A stretch of 64,000 nt of DNA, taken from NCBI RefSeq assembly GCF_902833045.1, contig NZ_CADFDU010000009.1, positions 124,001-188,000 on the forward strand, given 5' to 3'. This DNA comes from Burkholderia sp. BCC0322 (GTDB lineage Bacteria > Pseudomonadota > Gammaproteobacteria > Burkholderiales > Burkholderiaceae). Below are positions 26,651-34,915 of the stretch, piece by piece; the first letter of the stretch is position 1; each line of letters opens with the position of its first letter. The notes under the pieces are model-generated. The model was not told the origin of the DNA. It was given only the letters and a program-made list of their open reading frames with translations, and searched no databases. Both the position numbers and the translations under genes were made by a program.

Positions 26651-28923
26651 CGGTGCGTGCGGCCGGCGAGCGAGACTACGATCATGTACTGGTCGGTGGC
26701 GGCATCGCCAGCGTGTCGGCCGCGCATGCGCTGCGGCGCGAAGATCCGGCCGCGCGCATCGCGATCCTGTGCGGAGAACGCGTGCTGCCCTATCAGCGAC
26801 AGCCGCTGACGAAGGAGTTCCTCGCAGGCAAGGTTGCGCCGGCGGCAATCGCGATCCATCCGGCCGGGTTCTACGAGATGCGCCGGATCGACCTGCTGCT
26901 CGATGCAAGGGTAGCGGCAGTCGATTGCGGTGCGCACGCCGTCCGGCTCGCCGACGGCGCCGAGGTGCGGTACGGCAAGCTGCTGATCGCGACCGGCGCG
27001 TCGCCTCGCCGCCTGAATGTGCCGGGCGCGACGCTCGATGGTGTCCACTACCTTCACGACATCGACGAAACGGTCGCGCTTCGCGAGAACGCCGCCCGGC
27101 GGCGGCGCCTGCTCGTGGTGGGCGGCGGCTTCACGGGGATCGAGGCGGCGGCGACGCTCCGCGAACGGGGGCTTGAAGTCACGCTCGTCGAGCGCTGCGA
27201 CGGGCTGCTGCCGCAGCTGCACTCCGCACGGCTGTCCGGGCATTTCGGCAGGCTGTGCGCCGCGCGCGGTGTCGACGTCCGGACCGGAACGACGGTCGAA
27301 CGCTTCGTCGGGCAGCAGAAGATCGAGGCCGCCGTGCTCGCCGACGGCAGCGTCGTCGAATGTGATCTCGCCGTGATCGCGGTTGGCGTCGAGCCGAACT
27401 GCGGGTTTCTGGCGGGCAGCGGCATCGCGACGGCGGACGGCGTGCTCGTCGACGAATGCCTGCAGTCGTCGGATCCGGACATCCATGCGGCCGGCGATGT
27501 GGCGCGGTTTCGCGATCCGGTGTTCGGCATGCAGCGGCGCGTCGAGCATTGGGACAATGCGGTGCGTCAGGGGCGCCTGGCCGCCCGGAACATGCGCGGC
27601 GCGCGTTTGCCCTATCGGGACGTGTCGATCTTCTACGGCAACGTGTTCGATGTGCCCTACAACTTTCTCGGCAATGCGTCCGATGCGACGGAAGTCGTCG
27701 AACAGGGCGGGTTCCCGGATGCCCCGTATGCGCTGCTTTATCTGAAGCATCATGTCCTGCGCGCGATGTTCTCGATCGGCGTGCGCGCGGATGAAATGAC
27801 CGCGGCCGAGGAGACGATCCGCCACCGGGTCAATCTCGGCTCGCACCTCCAGGCCGCCGAGCACAACGCATTGCGGCTGCGCGAGCTGCCGGCGCAAACG
27901 GTCCTGATCCTGCAGGGCGGCGGCGCGCTCGGCGCGTTCGAAAGCGGCGCGATCGCCGCGCTCGAATCACGCGGCATCCGGCCGGATGTGGTCGCGGCCG
28001 TGTCGATCGGCGCGTTCAACGGCGCGATTGTCGCGAGCCACCCGGGGCACGCTGCCGAGGCGCTCGACGCGTTCTGGCGCGAACTGTCGATCCCGTATCC
28101 GGCGGCGGTGCTGTCGCCCGCCGGGGCGGAGCATGCGCTGCTCGCCTGGCATGTCGCGCTGTTCGGCGTGCCGAACTTCCTGCGACCCCACTGGTGGCCG
28201 GGCGGGATGTTTTCGTCGGGCCTCGCGCCGTGGTGGACGAGCTGCTACGACACGCAGCCGATGCTCGCGCTGCTGCGCCGCCATGTCGATTTCGATGCGC
28301 TGGCGGCCAGTTCGACGCGCCTGTTGCTCGGGGCCGTCGACGTGGAGAGCGGGGAACGGCGGATTTTCGACAGCTATGTCGACCGCATCACGCCCGAGCA
28401 CCTGCTTGCCAGCGGCAGCCTGCCGCCCGCGATGCCGTGGACGTGTATCGACGGCCGCGCTTACTGGGACGGCGGGATCATCAGCAACTCGCCGCTCGAT
28501 CTCGTGATCGAAAGGTGCGGGCGGATTGCGGGGCGCGTATTCGTCGTCGATCTGTTTTCCGGGGTGCGGCCGTTGCCGTCGAACCTGCTCGAGGTCATGC
28601 TGCGGCGTGACGAGATCGTCTATGCGGACCGGGTGCGTAACGACCTGCGGTTCGAGGAGAGCGCGAACGATTTTCGCGATCTCGTCGAACGCATCACCAG
28701 CCGGCTCGATCCCGGGACGGCGGCGCGCATGCGCCAGCTTCCCGAATACATCCGGCTGATGGGCAATCGCGCGCCGGTACGGGTGCTCAGGATCGCGCTG
28801 GACGGCCGCGCCGCAGGTCGGGAAACGTTCGCGCGCGATTTCGATTTTTCCGGTGCGTCGATCGCGGCGCTGTTCGAACTGGGTCGCGCCACGGCGCTTG
28901 ACGTGCTCGCGCGCCATACGTGA
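26647..28923 (+). CDS. Fusion of FAD/NAD(P) oxidoreductase and patatin-like phospholipase
   Basis: A 758-aa two-domain protein. Residues 1-410 form a ferredoxin/rubredoxin-reductase-like module: FAD loop VGGGIAS (16-22), second nucleotide loop VVGGGFTG (157-164), and AAGDVARF (281-288). Residues 418-758 are patatin-like: oxyanion loop GGGALG (424-429), nucleophile Ser453 in AVSIG, and DGG (608-610) with the catalytic Asp. The usual GxSxG begins with Ala here. GTG 26647 has GGAG eight bases upstream and overlaps the flavodoxin stop. A redox module joined to an acyl hydrolase is unusual; redox-gated lipid or PHA-granule hydrolysis is one guess. Confidence 0.85.
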   Translation: MTVRAAGERDYDHVLVGGGIASVSAAHALRREDPAARIAILCGERVLPYQRQPLTKEFLAGKVAPAAIAIHPAGFYEMRRIDLLLDARVAAVDCGAHAVRLADGAEVRYGKLLIATGASPRRLNVPGATLDGVHYLHDIDETVALRENAARRRRLLVVGGGFTGIEAAATLRERGLEVTLVERCDGLLPQLHSARLSGHFGRLCAARGVDVRTGTTVERFVGQQKIEAAVLADGSVVECDLAVIAVGVEPNCGFLAGSGIATADGVLVDECLQSSDPDIHAAGDVARFRDPVFGMQRRVEHWDNAVRQGRLAARNMRGARLPYRDVSIFYGNVFDVPYNFLGNASDATEVVEQGGFPDAPYALLYLKHHVLRAMFSIGVRADEMTAAEETIRHRVNLGSHLQAAEHNALRLRELPAQTVLILQGGGALGAFESGAIAALESRGIRPDVVAAVSIGAFNGAIVASHPGHAAEALDAFWRELSIPYPAAVLSPAGAEHALLAWHVALFGVPNFLRPHWWPGGMFSSGLAPWWTSCYDTQPMLALLRRHVDFDALAASSTRLLLGAVDVESGERRIFDSYVDRITPEHLLASGSLPPAMPWTCIDGRAYWDGGIISNSPLDLVIERCGRIAGRVFVVDLFSGVRPLPSNLLEVMLRRDEIVYADRVRNDLRFEESANDFRDLVERITSRLDPGTAARMRQLPEYIRLMGNRAPVRVLRIALDGRAAGRETFARDFDFSGASIAALFELGRATALDVLARHT

Positions 28924-28930
28924 ACGGCAC

Positions 28931-29350
28931 TCACTCGACCGTTGCTGAGCGCGCCGAGCGTCGGCCGGACGACGGTGACGGCGCGAGGCCCTGGCCGAAC
29001 CACGGGATCGCTGCGCCGAGTGATGCGACGTAGCGCGCCCAGCCACCCGGGTTGCCCGCGAACAGCCACGCGCACACGGACTCGGCGAGTGCGTCGCGGT
29101 CGAGCGGTTCGTCGAGCAGACGCTGCGGCCACAAGCAGTAGGCGTGGAGGACCGCGCGCGTGAACTCACGTAAGGTCATGTGCGCGAACACGTGATTCAG
29201 CAGCGGCACGTCGGCGAGCATGGGCTGCGCTGCCAGCAGCGAGTCGATCGTCCTGTCGTCAGGCTCGTATTCGAGCACGCAACTGAGCGTTCGCAAGATG
29301 CTGCCAAGATGCATGAGCAAGGCGTAGCGTGCTTCGGTTTCGGTCGGCAT
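28931..29350 (-). CDS. Hypothetical protein, 139 aa
   Basis: I do not recognise this protein. It is mostly helical by eye (MHLGSILRTLSCVLEYEPDD, FTRAVLHAYCLWPQRLL), without signal peptide or clear membrane segment, and has a serine/arginine-rich tail. It is read towards the fusion gene and ends eight bases from that gene's stop. An FNR-type box at 29427-29440 lies at the right distance for control (leader about 42 bases), which supports a real, oxygen-regulated gene. Confidence 0.65.
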   Translation of the reverse strand: MPTETEARYALLMHLGSILRTLSCVLEYEPDDRTIDSLLAAQPMLADVPLLNHVFAHMTLREFTRAVLHAYCLWPQRLLDEPLDRDALAESVCAWLFAGNPGGWARYVASLGAAIPWFGQGLAPSPSSGRRSARSATVE

Positions 29351-29426
29351 GATCGGCTTCCGGTTTCGCGGAGCGAATCGCCACGCGTGCTTCCTTGCAA
29401 TCTATGAGCGATGCCGCGACGGAGCG

Positions 29427-29440
29427 TTGATGGAGGTCAA
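29427..29440. promoter_or_regulatory. FNR/ANR-type box
   Basis: TTGAT-GGAG-GTCAA. Predicted minus-strand start near 29392, 42 bases before the 139-aa hypothetical gene. Confidence 0.65.
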
Positions 29441-29559
29441 GCGCGGTCGACCGGGCAGGCCTAGCCGGATCGATCGACGCACGCCACGGGTTCCGCGTTC
29501 ACTCGCCCGAATCGTGCGGTCGTTTCGCATCGCGAATGCAAGCGAGCAGCGCGAACGCA

Positions 29560-29775
29560 TCAGAATCGTTCGAGGAGCGCGAGGATTTCGTCGGTGCGGC
29601 GCAACAGCGTCTTGTTCTGCTCGGCCGTTGCCCTGACAGCGTGCAGTCTTGCGCGCCAGTAGGCGGGATCGCCAATCGACGTTTTCGTGCGGAAGTAGCC
29701 CCGTGTCTGTTCGAGCAGGCGAATGGATCCTTCGATATGGGCGAGCTCGCGTTCGACTTCGTAGTACCAGTTCAT
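29560..29775 (-). CDS. Small hypothetical protein, 71 aa
   Basis: A soluble, charged, helical 71-aa protein (YYEVERELAHIEGSIRLLEQTRGYF, then a second helix ending LLRRTDEILALLERF), probably a helical hairpin. No family recognised. GAAGGGG lies eight bases before the ATG, and an imperfect FNR-type box (29831-29844) sits at about -41 relative to a start just upstream. It could bind another protein of the island, but nothing shows which. Confidence 0.65.
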   Translation of the reverse strand: MNWYYEVERELAHIEGSIRLLEQTRGYFRTKTSIGDPAYWRARLHAVRATAEQNKTLLRRTDEILALLERF

Positions 29776-30215
29776 GCACGGACCCCTTCAGGATGGTGAT
29801 TCATGGTGGATTCCCGCTGTCCGTTGCGCATTGACTTCAAGCAAGCCGGATACGACATCCGGCCCATCGGCGAAAAACAGACGATTCGGAGTGCTGTGTT
29901 GACGGGATGAACCCGGGAGCGAAAATTCGAGGCGCCGGCGTGAAGACACGCACGGTATCGCGGTGTTTCGATCGGGCGACGAAAGGCTAAGCGATCAACT
30001 TGACGTGTTCCTGACAGGCAGGAACACGTGATCGTCGGACACCAACATGGCGTCAGATGAATCGCCGGTCGTTTCGTGCGCGCGTGTGCTTGCTGACCTG
30101 CGTCAAGGCCGCTCGCGCCGCAAGAGCGAATATCGACGTTCGCGCGTGTCGATCACGATCGAGGACCGATGCGCATCGTGCCGTCTGCGTCGTCACAATG
30201 ATACGGGCCTCCATC
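29776..30215. other. Intergenic region with two FNR-type sites
   Basis: About 440 bp without a supported gene. It holds a weak box TTGAC-TTCA-AGCAA (29831-29844), placed to drive the 71-aa gene on the minus strand, and a better one at 30093-30106 placed to drive the 142-aa gene on the plus strand. Short imperfect repeats of CGTGTTCCTGACAGGCAGGAACACG (30003-30028) form a hairpin. Confidence 0.5.
30093..30106. promoter_or_regulatory. FNR/ANR-type box
   Basis: CTGAC-CTGC-GTCAA, one mismatch from TTGAC-N4-GTCAA. Predicted plus-strand start near 30141, 75 bases before ATG 30216. Confidence 0.55.
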
Positions 30216-30644
30216 ATGCCTTCCCTGTTCGCGCACACGTCGAATCTTCAGATCATCACGCTGCCCGGCGAGGCGACGCCGAACGTACCGCTCGCCACAC
30301 CGCACCGGAATCGTCCGGTCGACATCGACGGCGACCGCCTGTTGAGTCCCCACGAAATCGCGATCCTGATGGTGCTGGCCAGCGAGCCGCGACGCCAGCA
30401 GGGCGACCCTGCCGATCTTCACTGCCTTGCCGACCGCGGTCTCGTCCGGCTGGAGGCCGCGCCGCTTGCGGCGGCTCACGTGCGCCTGTCGGATCGGGGG
30501 CGCCAGATGGTGTCGCGTCTCGCCGAACCCGACCGGCCACGTTGCGGCTGCCATGCCGACACGACGATTGCCGGCTGGACGTCAACCTCGGCACCGGGCG
30601 TCGATCGACGATCCGCGTCGACCCGACTGGGAGAGGGAACATGA
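30216..30644 (+). CDS. Hypothetical protein with winged-helix-like segment
   Basis: About 142 aa. After an N-terminal stretch rich in T and N, LSPHEIAILMVLASEPRR, then CLADRGLVRLEAA and HVRLSDRGRQMVSRLA give the helix-helix-wing layout of a small winged-helix protein. I cannot name the family. The stop overlaps the start of the CBS protein (ATGA), which argues that the frame is translated. ATG 30216 is the start closest to the conserved part; ATG 30198 is possible. The C-terminal 35 residues look low in information. Confidence 0.5.
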   Translation: MPSLFAHTSNLQIITLPGEATPNVPLATPHRNRPVDIDGDRLLSPHEIAILMVLASEPRRQQGDPADLHCLADRGLVRLEAAPLAAAHVRLSDRGRQMVSRLAEPDRPRCGCHADTTIAGWTSTSAPGVDRRSASTRLGEGT

Positions 30645-31096
30645 ATGCCGCGATGCTTTGCACCCGCGATATCGCCATGTGTTCCGCGCAGACGACCGTC
30701 GTCGAGGCGGCCGCGATGATGCGCGATACACACGCTGGCGATCTGGTCGTCGTACGTGAACGGGAAGGGGACGGGCGATGCGAGCCGGTCGGCATGCTGA
30801 CCGACCGGGACATCGTGCTCGCCGTGGTTGGCCCCGACGCACCGGCCGGCTCGCTGTTCGTCGGCGACATCATGTCGGCGCCCGTCGCGGTCGCGAATGT
30901 CGACGACGATCTCTGGCTGCTCGCGAAGCGGATGCGCCAGCATGGCGTGCGCCGGCTGCCGGTCGTCGGCGACGACGGCGAGCTGGTCGGCATCGTGTCG
31001 CTCGACGATCTGCTGCGCGCGGCTGCCGCGCTGCTCGACGAATTGCGTCTCGTGGCGGCGCGTCAGCCGTATTTCGAGGAGAAGCTGCGTGGATGA
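30641..31096 (+). CDS. CBS-domain pair protein
   Basis: A 151-aa protein made of two CBS repeats: VVEAAAMMRDTHAGDLVVV...GMLTDRDIVLAVV (first) and DDDLWLLAKRMRQHGVRRLPVV...VGIVSLDDLLRA (second). Such pairs bind adenosine nucleotides and sense energy charge. GAGAGGGAAC precedes ATG 30641, which overlaps the preceding stop. A related CBS protein lies at 41303. Its position in an oxygen-controlled operon suggests energy-state sensing when respiration stops. Confidence 0.88.
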   Translation: MNAAMLCTRDIAMCSAQTTVVEAAAMMRDTHAGDLVVVREREGDGRCEPVGMLTDRDIVLAVVGPDAPAGSLFVGDIMSAPVAVANVDDDLWLLAKRMRQHGVRRLPVVGDDGELVGIVSLDDLLRAAAALLDELRLVAARQPYFEEKLRG

Positions 31097-31172
31097 TGCG
31101 GTGCGTGTCTGGGGCGGTCGCGACGCGCGCGGCGGTGGCGTGCGCGAGCACGGCAACGAAGGGGGAATGACC

Positions 31173-31412
31173 ATGGCGATTTCAGGCGAACTTCACGAGG
31201 CGGACTGGTCCGTCGAGATCGAGACGATTCCCGTCGAGAACGGCGGCTACCGGTGCCGCGTTCACGTGATGGTCCGCGCGCCGGACCGCACGTGCGAGCA
31301 TGTATTCCCGCATCACCGCATATTCGCGACCGAGCGCGAAGCGGCGCTCGAAGGCTTGCGCAGCGGCATGACCTGGATCGAAATGAAGAAGTCGGATACG
31401 TTCACGTTCTGA
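31173..31412 (+). CDS. Small conserved protein, 79 aa (paralogue of 47620)
   Basis: A short protein beginning MAISGELHEADWSVEIETI with GGYRCRVHV in the middle and the ending SGMTWIEMKKSDTFTF. The gene at 47620-47859 encodes the same length with matching residues throughout (HEADWSV/HDADWSV, GGYRCR, TEREAA, GMTW.EM). It looks like a single compact beta-rich domain of unknown function. I chose ATG 31173 because AGGGGG is seven bases upstream and the paralogue starts at the equivalent codon. Confidence 0.75.
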   Translation: MAISGELHEADWSVEIETIPVENGGYRCRVHVMVRAPDRTCEHVFPHHRIFATEREAALEGLRSGMTWIEMKKSDTFTF

Positions 31413-31425
31413 CTGCCGGCCGCGT

Positions 31426-32298
31426 TCACCGCGCGATATGCGGATAGAGCCGTGCGCTCACCGTCACCAGCAACACGAGCGAACCGGTGAGCACGAGGAA
31501 ATCGGTTGCAAGCCCGATGTGTGCGATTGCGCCGTAGCCGGGCAACAGCAGCAGGCGAAGCGCGTCGACCTGGTAGCTGAGCGGATTCAGGTGCGCGACG
31601 ACCTGCAGCGCGCGCGGCATCATCGCGGTCGGGTAGATCGCGTTGCTCGCGAAAAAAAGCGGCATGGTCAGCACCTGTCCGACTCCCATGAAGCGCTCGC
31701 GCGTCTTTACGAGGCACGCGATGATCAGCGAGAACGTCGAGAACACGGCCGCGCCCAGCATGACGAACAGCACGAGCCCGGCGAGCGCGGCCGGATCGTA
31801 GCGCATGTGCACGCCGAGCATCGCCCCGAGCGCCATCACCACGACGGCCTGCACCAGCGCGCGGGCGCCGCCGCCGAGCGCCTTGCCCATCACCAGCGCG
31901 GCGCGCGGCGTCGGCGTGGCGAGAAACTTGTGGACGATGCCGAGATCCCGCTCCCAGATGATCGAGATGCCGTTGAAGATCGCGATGAACAGCACGCTCT
32001 GCGCGAGGATGCCCGGCGTGAGGAAGTCGAGGTAGCGCATGTCGGCCGTTTCGATCGCGCGGGCGCGGCTCATCACCTGGCCGAAGATCAGCAGCCACAG
32101 GGCCGGCTGGATCGCGCGTGTCGCGAGCTCGGTCGGGTCGTGCCGCAGCTTGCGGATCTCCATGTCGGCGATCGCCAGCGTTTTCGACACGAAACCCGCA
32201 AGGTGCCGGAGCGGGCGCGGCATGCGCGCGCGCACGGCAGCCGGTGTGACGGTCTTATCCGAGCCGCTGGGTAGTGCGGCGAGTCTGCGAGATTTCAT
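31426..32298 (-). CDS. ABC-2 type exporter permease
   Basis: A 290-aa membrane protein of the DrrB/ABC-2 type with six hydrophobic segments: ALWLLIFGQVM, LTPGILAQSVLFIAIFNG, LVQAVVVMALGAMLG, LAGLVLFVMLGAAVFSTFSLIIA and two more. NPLSYQVDALR is the family's conserved loop. The start has GGAAGGA seven bases upstream and overlaps the ATPase gene by 44 bp, so the pair is one unit. Substrate unknown; relatives export drugs, lipids or polysaccharides. Confidence 0.87.
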   Translation of the reverse strand: MKSRRLAALPSGSDKTVTPAAVRARMPRPLRHLAGFVSKTLAIADMEIRKLRHDPTELATRAIQPALWLLIFGQVMSRARAIETADMRYLDFLTPGILAQSVLFIAIFNGISIIWERDLGIVHKFLATPTPRAALVMGKALGGGARALVQAVVVMALGAMLGVHMRYDPAALAGLVLFVMLGAAVFSTFSLIIACLVKTRERFMGVGQVLTMPLFFASNAIYPTAMMPRALQVVAHLNPLSYQVDALRLLLLPGYGAIAHIGLATDFLVLTGSLVLLVTVSARLYPHIAR

Positions 32299-33070
32299 CG
32301 TAGGATCCTTCCGAACCGGCGTCGTCGCGCGTGAAGTGCTCGAACGCGTCGTCGAAGGTGGCGCCGGGCCGCACGCTCGCGGCCAGTTCGCGCGGGCTGC
32401 CGATCGCCGTCACGCGGCCACGGCTCATGATCGCGACGCGGTCGCACATCTGCTCGGCCTCGTCGAGGTAATGGGTGGTCAGCAGCACCGCCGCGTGATA
32501 TTCGGCGCGCAGGCGCTCGACCAGCGACCAGACGGTCGCGCGGGCAATCGGATCGAGCCCGACGGTGGGCTCGTCGAGAAACAGCACCTGCGGACGGTGC
32601 AGCGTGGACTGCGCGATCTCGAGGCGCCGGATCATGCCGCCCGAATAGGTTTTCACGAGCTTGTCGCCGAAATCGGAGAGTTCCATGAAAGCAAGCGCGT
32701 CGCGAATCCGTGAGGCCCGTTCCGCACGCGGCAGGTCGTACAGCTTCGCGAACACGAGCATGTTTTCGTAGCCGGTCAGGTCGCCGTCTGCCGACAACGC
32801 CTGCGGGACATAGCCGATCGTGCGGCGCACCGACCCGGCTGCGTCCACGATGTCGAAGCCGGCGACCCGGGCGTGGCCCGAGGTCGGCGGAAGCAGTGTC
32901 GTCAGCATCTTGATCACGGTCGTCTTGCCCGCGCCGTTCCGGCCGAGCAGGCCGAGCGCTTCCCCGGGCTTGACCGTCAGCGTCAGTGCATTGACCGCAC
33001 ACAGGTCGCCGAAGCGCCGGGTCAACCGGTCGGTTTCGACGACGGGCGCGGCGAGCGAGGTGTCGTTCAT
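32255..33070 (-). CDS. ABC-2 exporter ATP-binding protein, DrrA-like
   Basis: A 271-aa ATPase: Walker [10 protein letters not shown] (43-51), signature YSGGMIRR, Walker [13 protein letters not shown] and the switch His in [14 protein letters not shown]. The C-terminal extension ([15 protein letters not shown]) is typical of DrrA-like subunits. It powers the overlapping permease gene. ATG 33070 is preferred to the longer frame because the ABC domain begins there. An FNR-type box at 33144-33157 is centred 80 bp before the start. Confidence 0.9.
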   Translation of the reverse strand: MNDTSLAAPVVETDRLTRRFGDLCAVNALTLTVKPGEALGLLGRNGAGKTTVIKMLTTLLPPTSGHARVAGFDIVDAAGSVRRTIGYVPQALSADGDLTGYENMLVFAKLYDLPRAERASRIRDALAFMELSDFGDKLVKTYSGGMIRRLEIAQSTLHRPQVLFLDEPTVGLDPIARATVWSLVERLRAEYHAAVLLTTHYLDEAEQMCDRVAIMSRGRVTAIGSPRELAASVRPGATFDDAFEHFTRDDAGSEGSYDEISQTRRTTQRLG

Positions 33071-33143
33071 GAGGCGATGCGCCAGGAAGGCCGATTCGTT
33101 AGAGGTTCGCGATTCATTCTTCCAGCCGGGCGTGCTGCACGCT

Positions 33144-33157
33144 TGATGCACGTCAAG
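33144..33157. promoter_or_regulatory. FNR/ANR-type box
   Basis: TTGAT-GCAC-GTCAA. Predicted minus-strand start near 33109, 39 bases before the DrrA-like gene. A second box lies 82 bp away and faces the other way. Confidence 0.68.
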
Positions 33158-33238
33158 CGCCCGCTCGACGCATGGGCATGCGGCGCGCGACCGGCTCGCC
33201 TGAGCGCTTGCGCTGCCGGTCGCATCGCAGCCGTGTCG

Positions 33239-33252
33239 TTGATCGCGGTCAA
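33239..33252. promoter_or_regulatory. FNR/ANR-type box
   Basis: TTGAT-CGCG-GTCAA. Predicted plus-strand start near 33287, 22 bases before ATG 33309. Confidence 0.65.
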
Positions 33253-33308
33253 CGCCGCGCCGTGGGGCGTGAATACGATGGATCGCAACTCCTTGAAGGG
33301 CGACGACC

Positions 33309-33740
33309 ATGGGCAGAATCCACTCCGCTTGCCGCGCACTCGTGCTCTGCGCGGCGGCATGCTGTGCGATGGCGCAGCCGGCACGGGCGCAGCATGCGGG
33401 TCATGTGCCCCGCCAGGATTTTCACGGCCGAGACTTTCGACACTTCGGACCGGGGGACCGCGCGCGATGGCGGGGCGGCCACTGGACGCAGGACTGGCAC
33501 GACGGTCGTTACGCGTGGTGGTGGATCGTCGACGACTACTGGTATTTCTATCCGGAGCCGATGTACCCGTTTCCGACGTACATTCCGCCGGCGGTCATCA
33601 TGCAGCGGCCGCCGCCCACGCCAGACGGCCTGCCGCCGGCGCGCGCGTGGTTCTACTGCAGCGACCCGCGCGGCTACTACCCGTACGTCGCCTCATGCAA
33701 CGGCGTGTGGACCGAGGTGCCGTCGACGCCCGGTCCCTGA
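33309..33740 (+). CDS. Exported aromatic-rich protein of unknown function
   Basis: A 143-aa protein with a signal peptide (LVLCAAACCAMAQPARA, cleavage near residue 27). The mature part is rich in H, W, Y and P (WWWIVDDYWYFYPEPMYPFPTYIPP) and has two Cys near the end that could pair. Periplasmic proteins of this look are common in Burkholderia and lack a known role. It sits behind an FNR-type box and reads towards the phosphoribosyltransferase-like gene. Confidence 0.75.
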   Translation: MGRIHSACRALVLCAAACCAMAQPARAQHAGHVPRQDFHGRDFRHFGPGDRARWRGGHWTQDWHDGRYAWWWIVDDYWYFYPEPMYPFPTYIPPAVIMQRPPPTPDGLPPARAWFYCSDPRGYYPYVASCNGVWTEVPSTPGP

Positions 33741-33863
33741 ACGGTGTCGACAGGTACGACGAACCGGAGCACGCGGCATGGCTGAAGCGGCGGACCGCGC
33801 ATCGTCCGCGGGCACCCGGCGACGTACGGTCCGTTCGTCCGTTCGTGCCGCGCGAACACGACC

Positions 33864-34661
33864 ATGATTTCACGAGCCAGCGCCATGTTTCTGGATCGAC
33901 GCGATGCCGGCCGTCATGTCGCGCTCGCGCTGCATTCGTGCGCGAACCGCGACGATGTCGTCGTGATCGCACTGGCACGCGGCGGCATTCCGGTCGGCCT
34001 CGAGGTGGCATACGCGTTGCGGGCCCGGTTCGACATCGTCGCGGTCGGGCGACTGCACAATTCGCCGGCCGACGCGCCGCCGCTCGGCACGATTACCGCG
34101 TCGGGCGCGTGCGTGTTCGATGGCGCGTTGCTCGGAAGCGGGACCGTGAGTGCGGCACAGCTCGACCGGATCATCCGTCGCGAGCGCGCCGCGCTCGAAC
34201 GCGCGAGCCGCCTGATGCGAGGGTTCGTGACGCCGGTCCCGCTGCACGGTCGATCGGTCATCGTCGTCGGTGACGGCTTCGACGGCGAGGACATGGTGCG
34301 CGCGGCGCTCCTCGAGATCCATCTGGCTTCCCCCGCACACGTGACCATCGCGGCGCCCGTACTGCCGAGCGACATCCGCGGACGATTGGGCGATCTGGCC
34401 AACGCGTCGATTGCGGTGCGCGAGCCGGCGGCGTTTCGTGGCGGCCGGGCTTACTACCGGGATTGCTGTTCGATCAGTGATGCCGAATTCATCCTTGACC
34501 TCGCGGCGGCGCGGTGCTGGCAACGTGAACAGGCAGCGCTCGAGAAGCAGGGCGCGCAGGGTGCCCATCGCCCGGCGGCCCTGCTGGCCGGCATGGCGCG
34601 CAGGATTGCGACCGCGACGTCGCTTGCCGTGGGGCAGCATATCGCGTCGATCTTCCGGTGA
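33864..34661 (+). CDS. Phosphoribosyltransferase-like protein with degenerate PRPP loop
   Basis: A 265-aa protein with the type I PRTase layout: FLDRRDAGRHVA at the start, then IALARGGIPVGLEVAYAL, then a hydrophobic strand VIVVGDGFDGEDMVRAAL where the PRPP-binding loop should be. The usual DD...TG(A/G)T acidic pair and turn are replaced (GDG...GED), so PRPP binding is doubtful. The start is ATG 33864 or 33888. It lies 123 bp after the aromatic-rich protein gene and may share its transcript. Its real function is unknown. Confidence 0.75.
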   Translation: MISRASAMFLDRRDAGRHVALALHSCANRDDVVVIALARGGIPVGLEVAYALRARFDIVAVGRLHNSPADAPPLGTITASGACVFDGALLGSGTVSAAQLDRIIRRERAALERASRLMRGFVTPVPLHGRSVIVVGDGFDGEDMVRAALLEIHLASPAHVTIAAPVLPSDIRGRLGDLANASIAVREPAAFRGGRAYYRDCCSISDAEFILDLAAARCWQREQAALEKQGAQGAHRPAALLAGMARRIATATSLAVGQHIASIFR

Positions 34662-34819
34662 GGCGCGGGATCGGGCCCGCGGTCACGACGCGGGTCGCGA
34701 CATGACGACTGCACGGTGTGTCGGGTGACGCCCGTCGGCCCGTTCGACGGTGTGCCTGACGGGCGAAAATGGGGCGGCCGCGGGCTGGCCGAAGGCGGCG
34801 GCGATCGTGCCGCGGCCCC

Positions 34820-34833
34820 TTGATCTCGCGCAA
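34820..34833. promoter_or_regulatory. Weak FNR-type box
   Basis: TTGAT-CTCG-CGCAA has one good half-site only. Its placement (predicted start near 34868, 48 bases before ATG 34916) is right, so a low-affinity site is possible. Confidence 0.35.
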
Positions 34834-34915
34834 ATTCGCCACCGGACGGCAATCTATGCTGGGCTGTGCCGACATGGCCGCCGGCGCCGATGCGGCGTGC
34901 CGCGCGGGAGAACGC

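Noticed and set aside
34725-34738. GTGAC-GCCC-GTCGG near the nicotinate phosphoribosyltransferase
   Set aside because: Both half-sites have mismatches and the position fits no start; likely chance.
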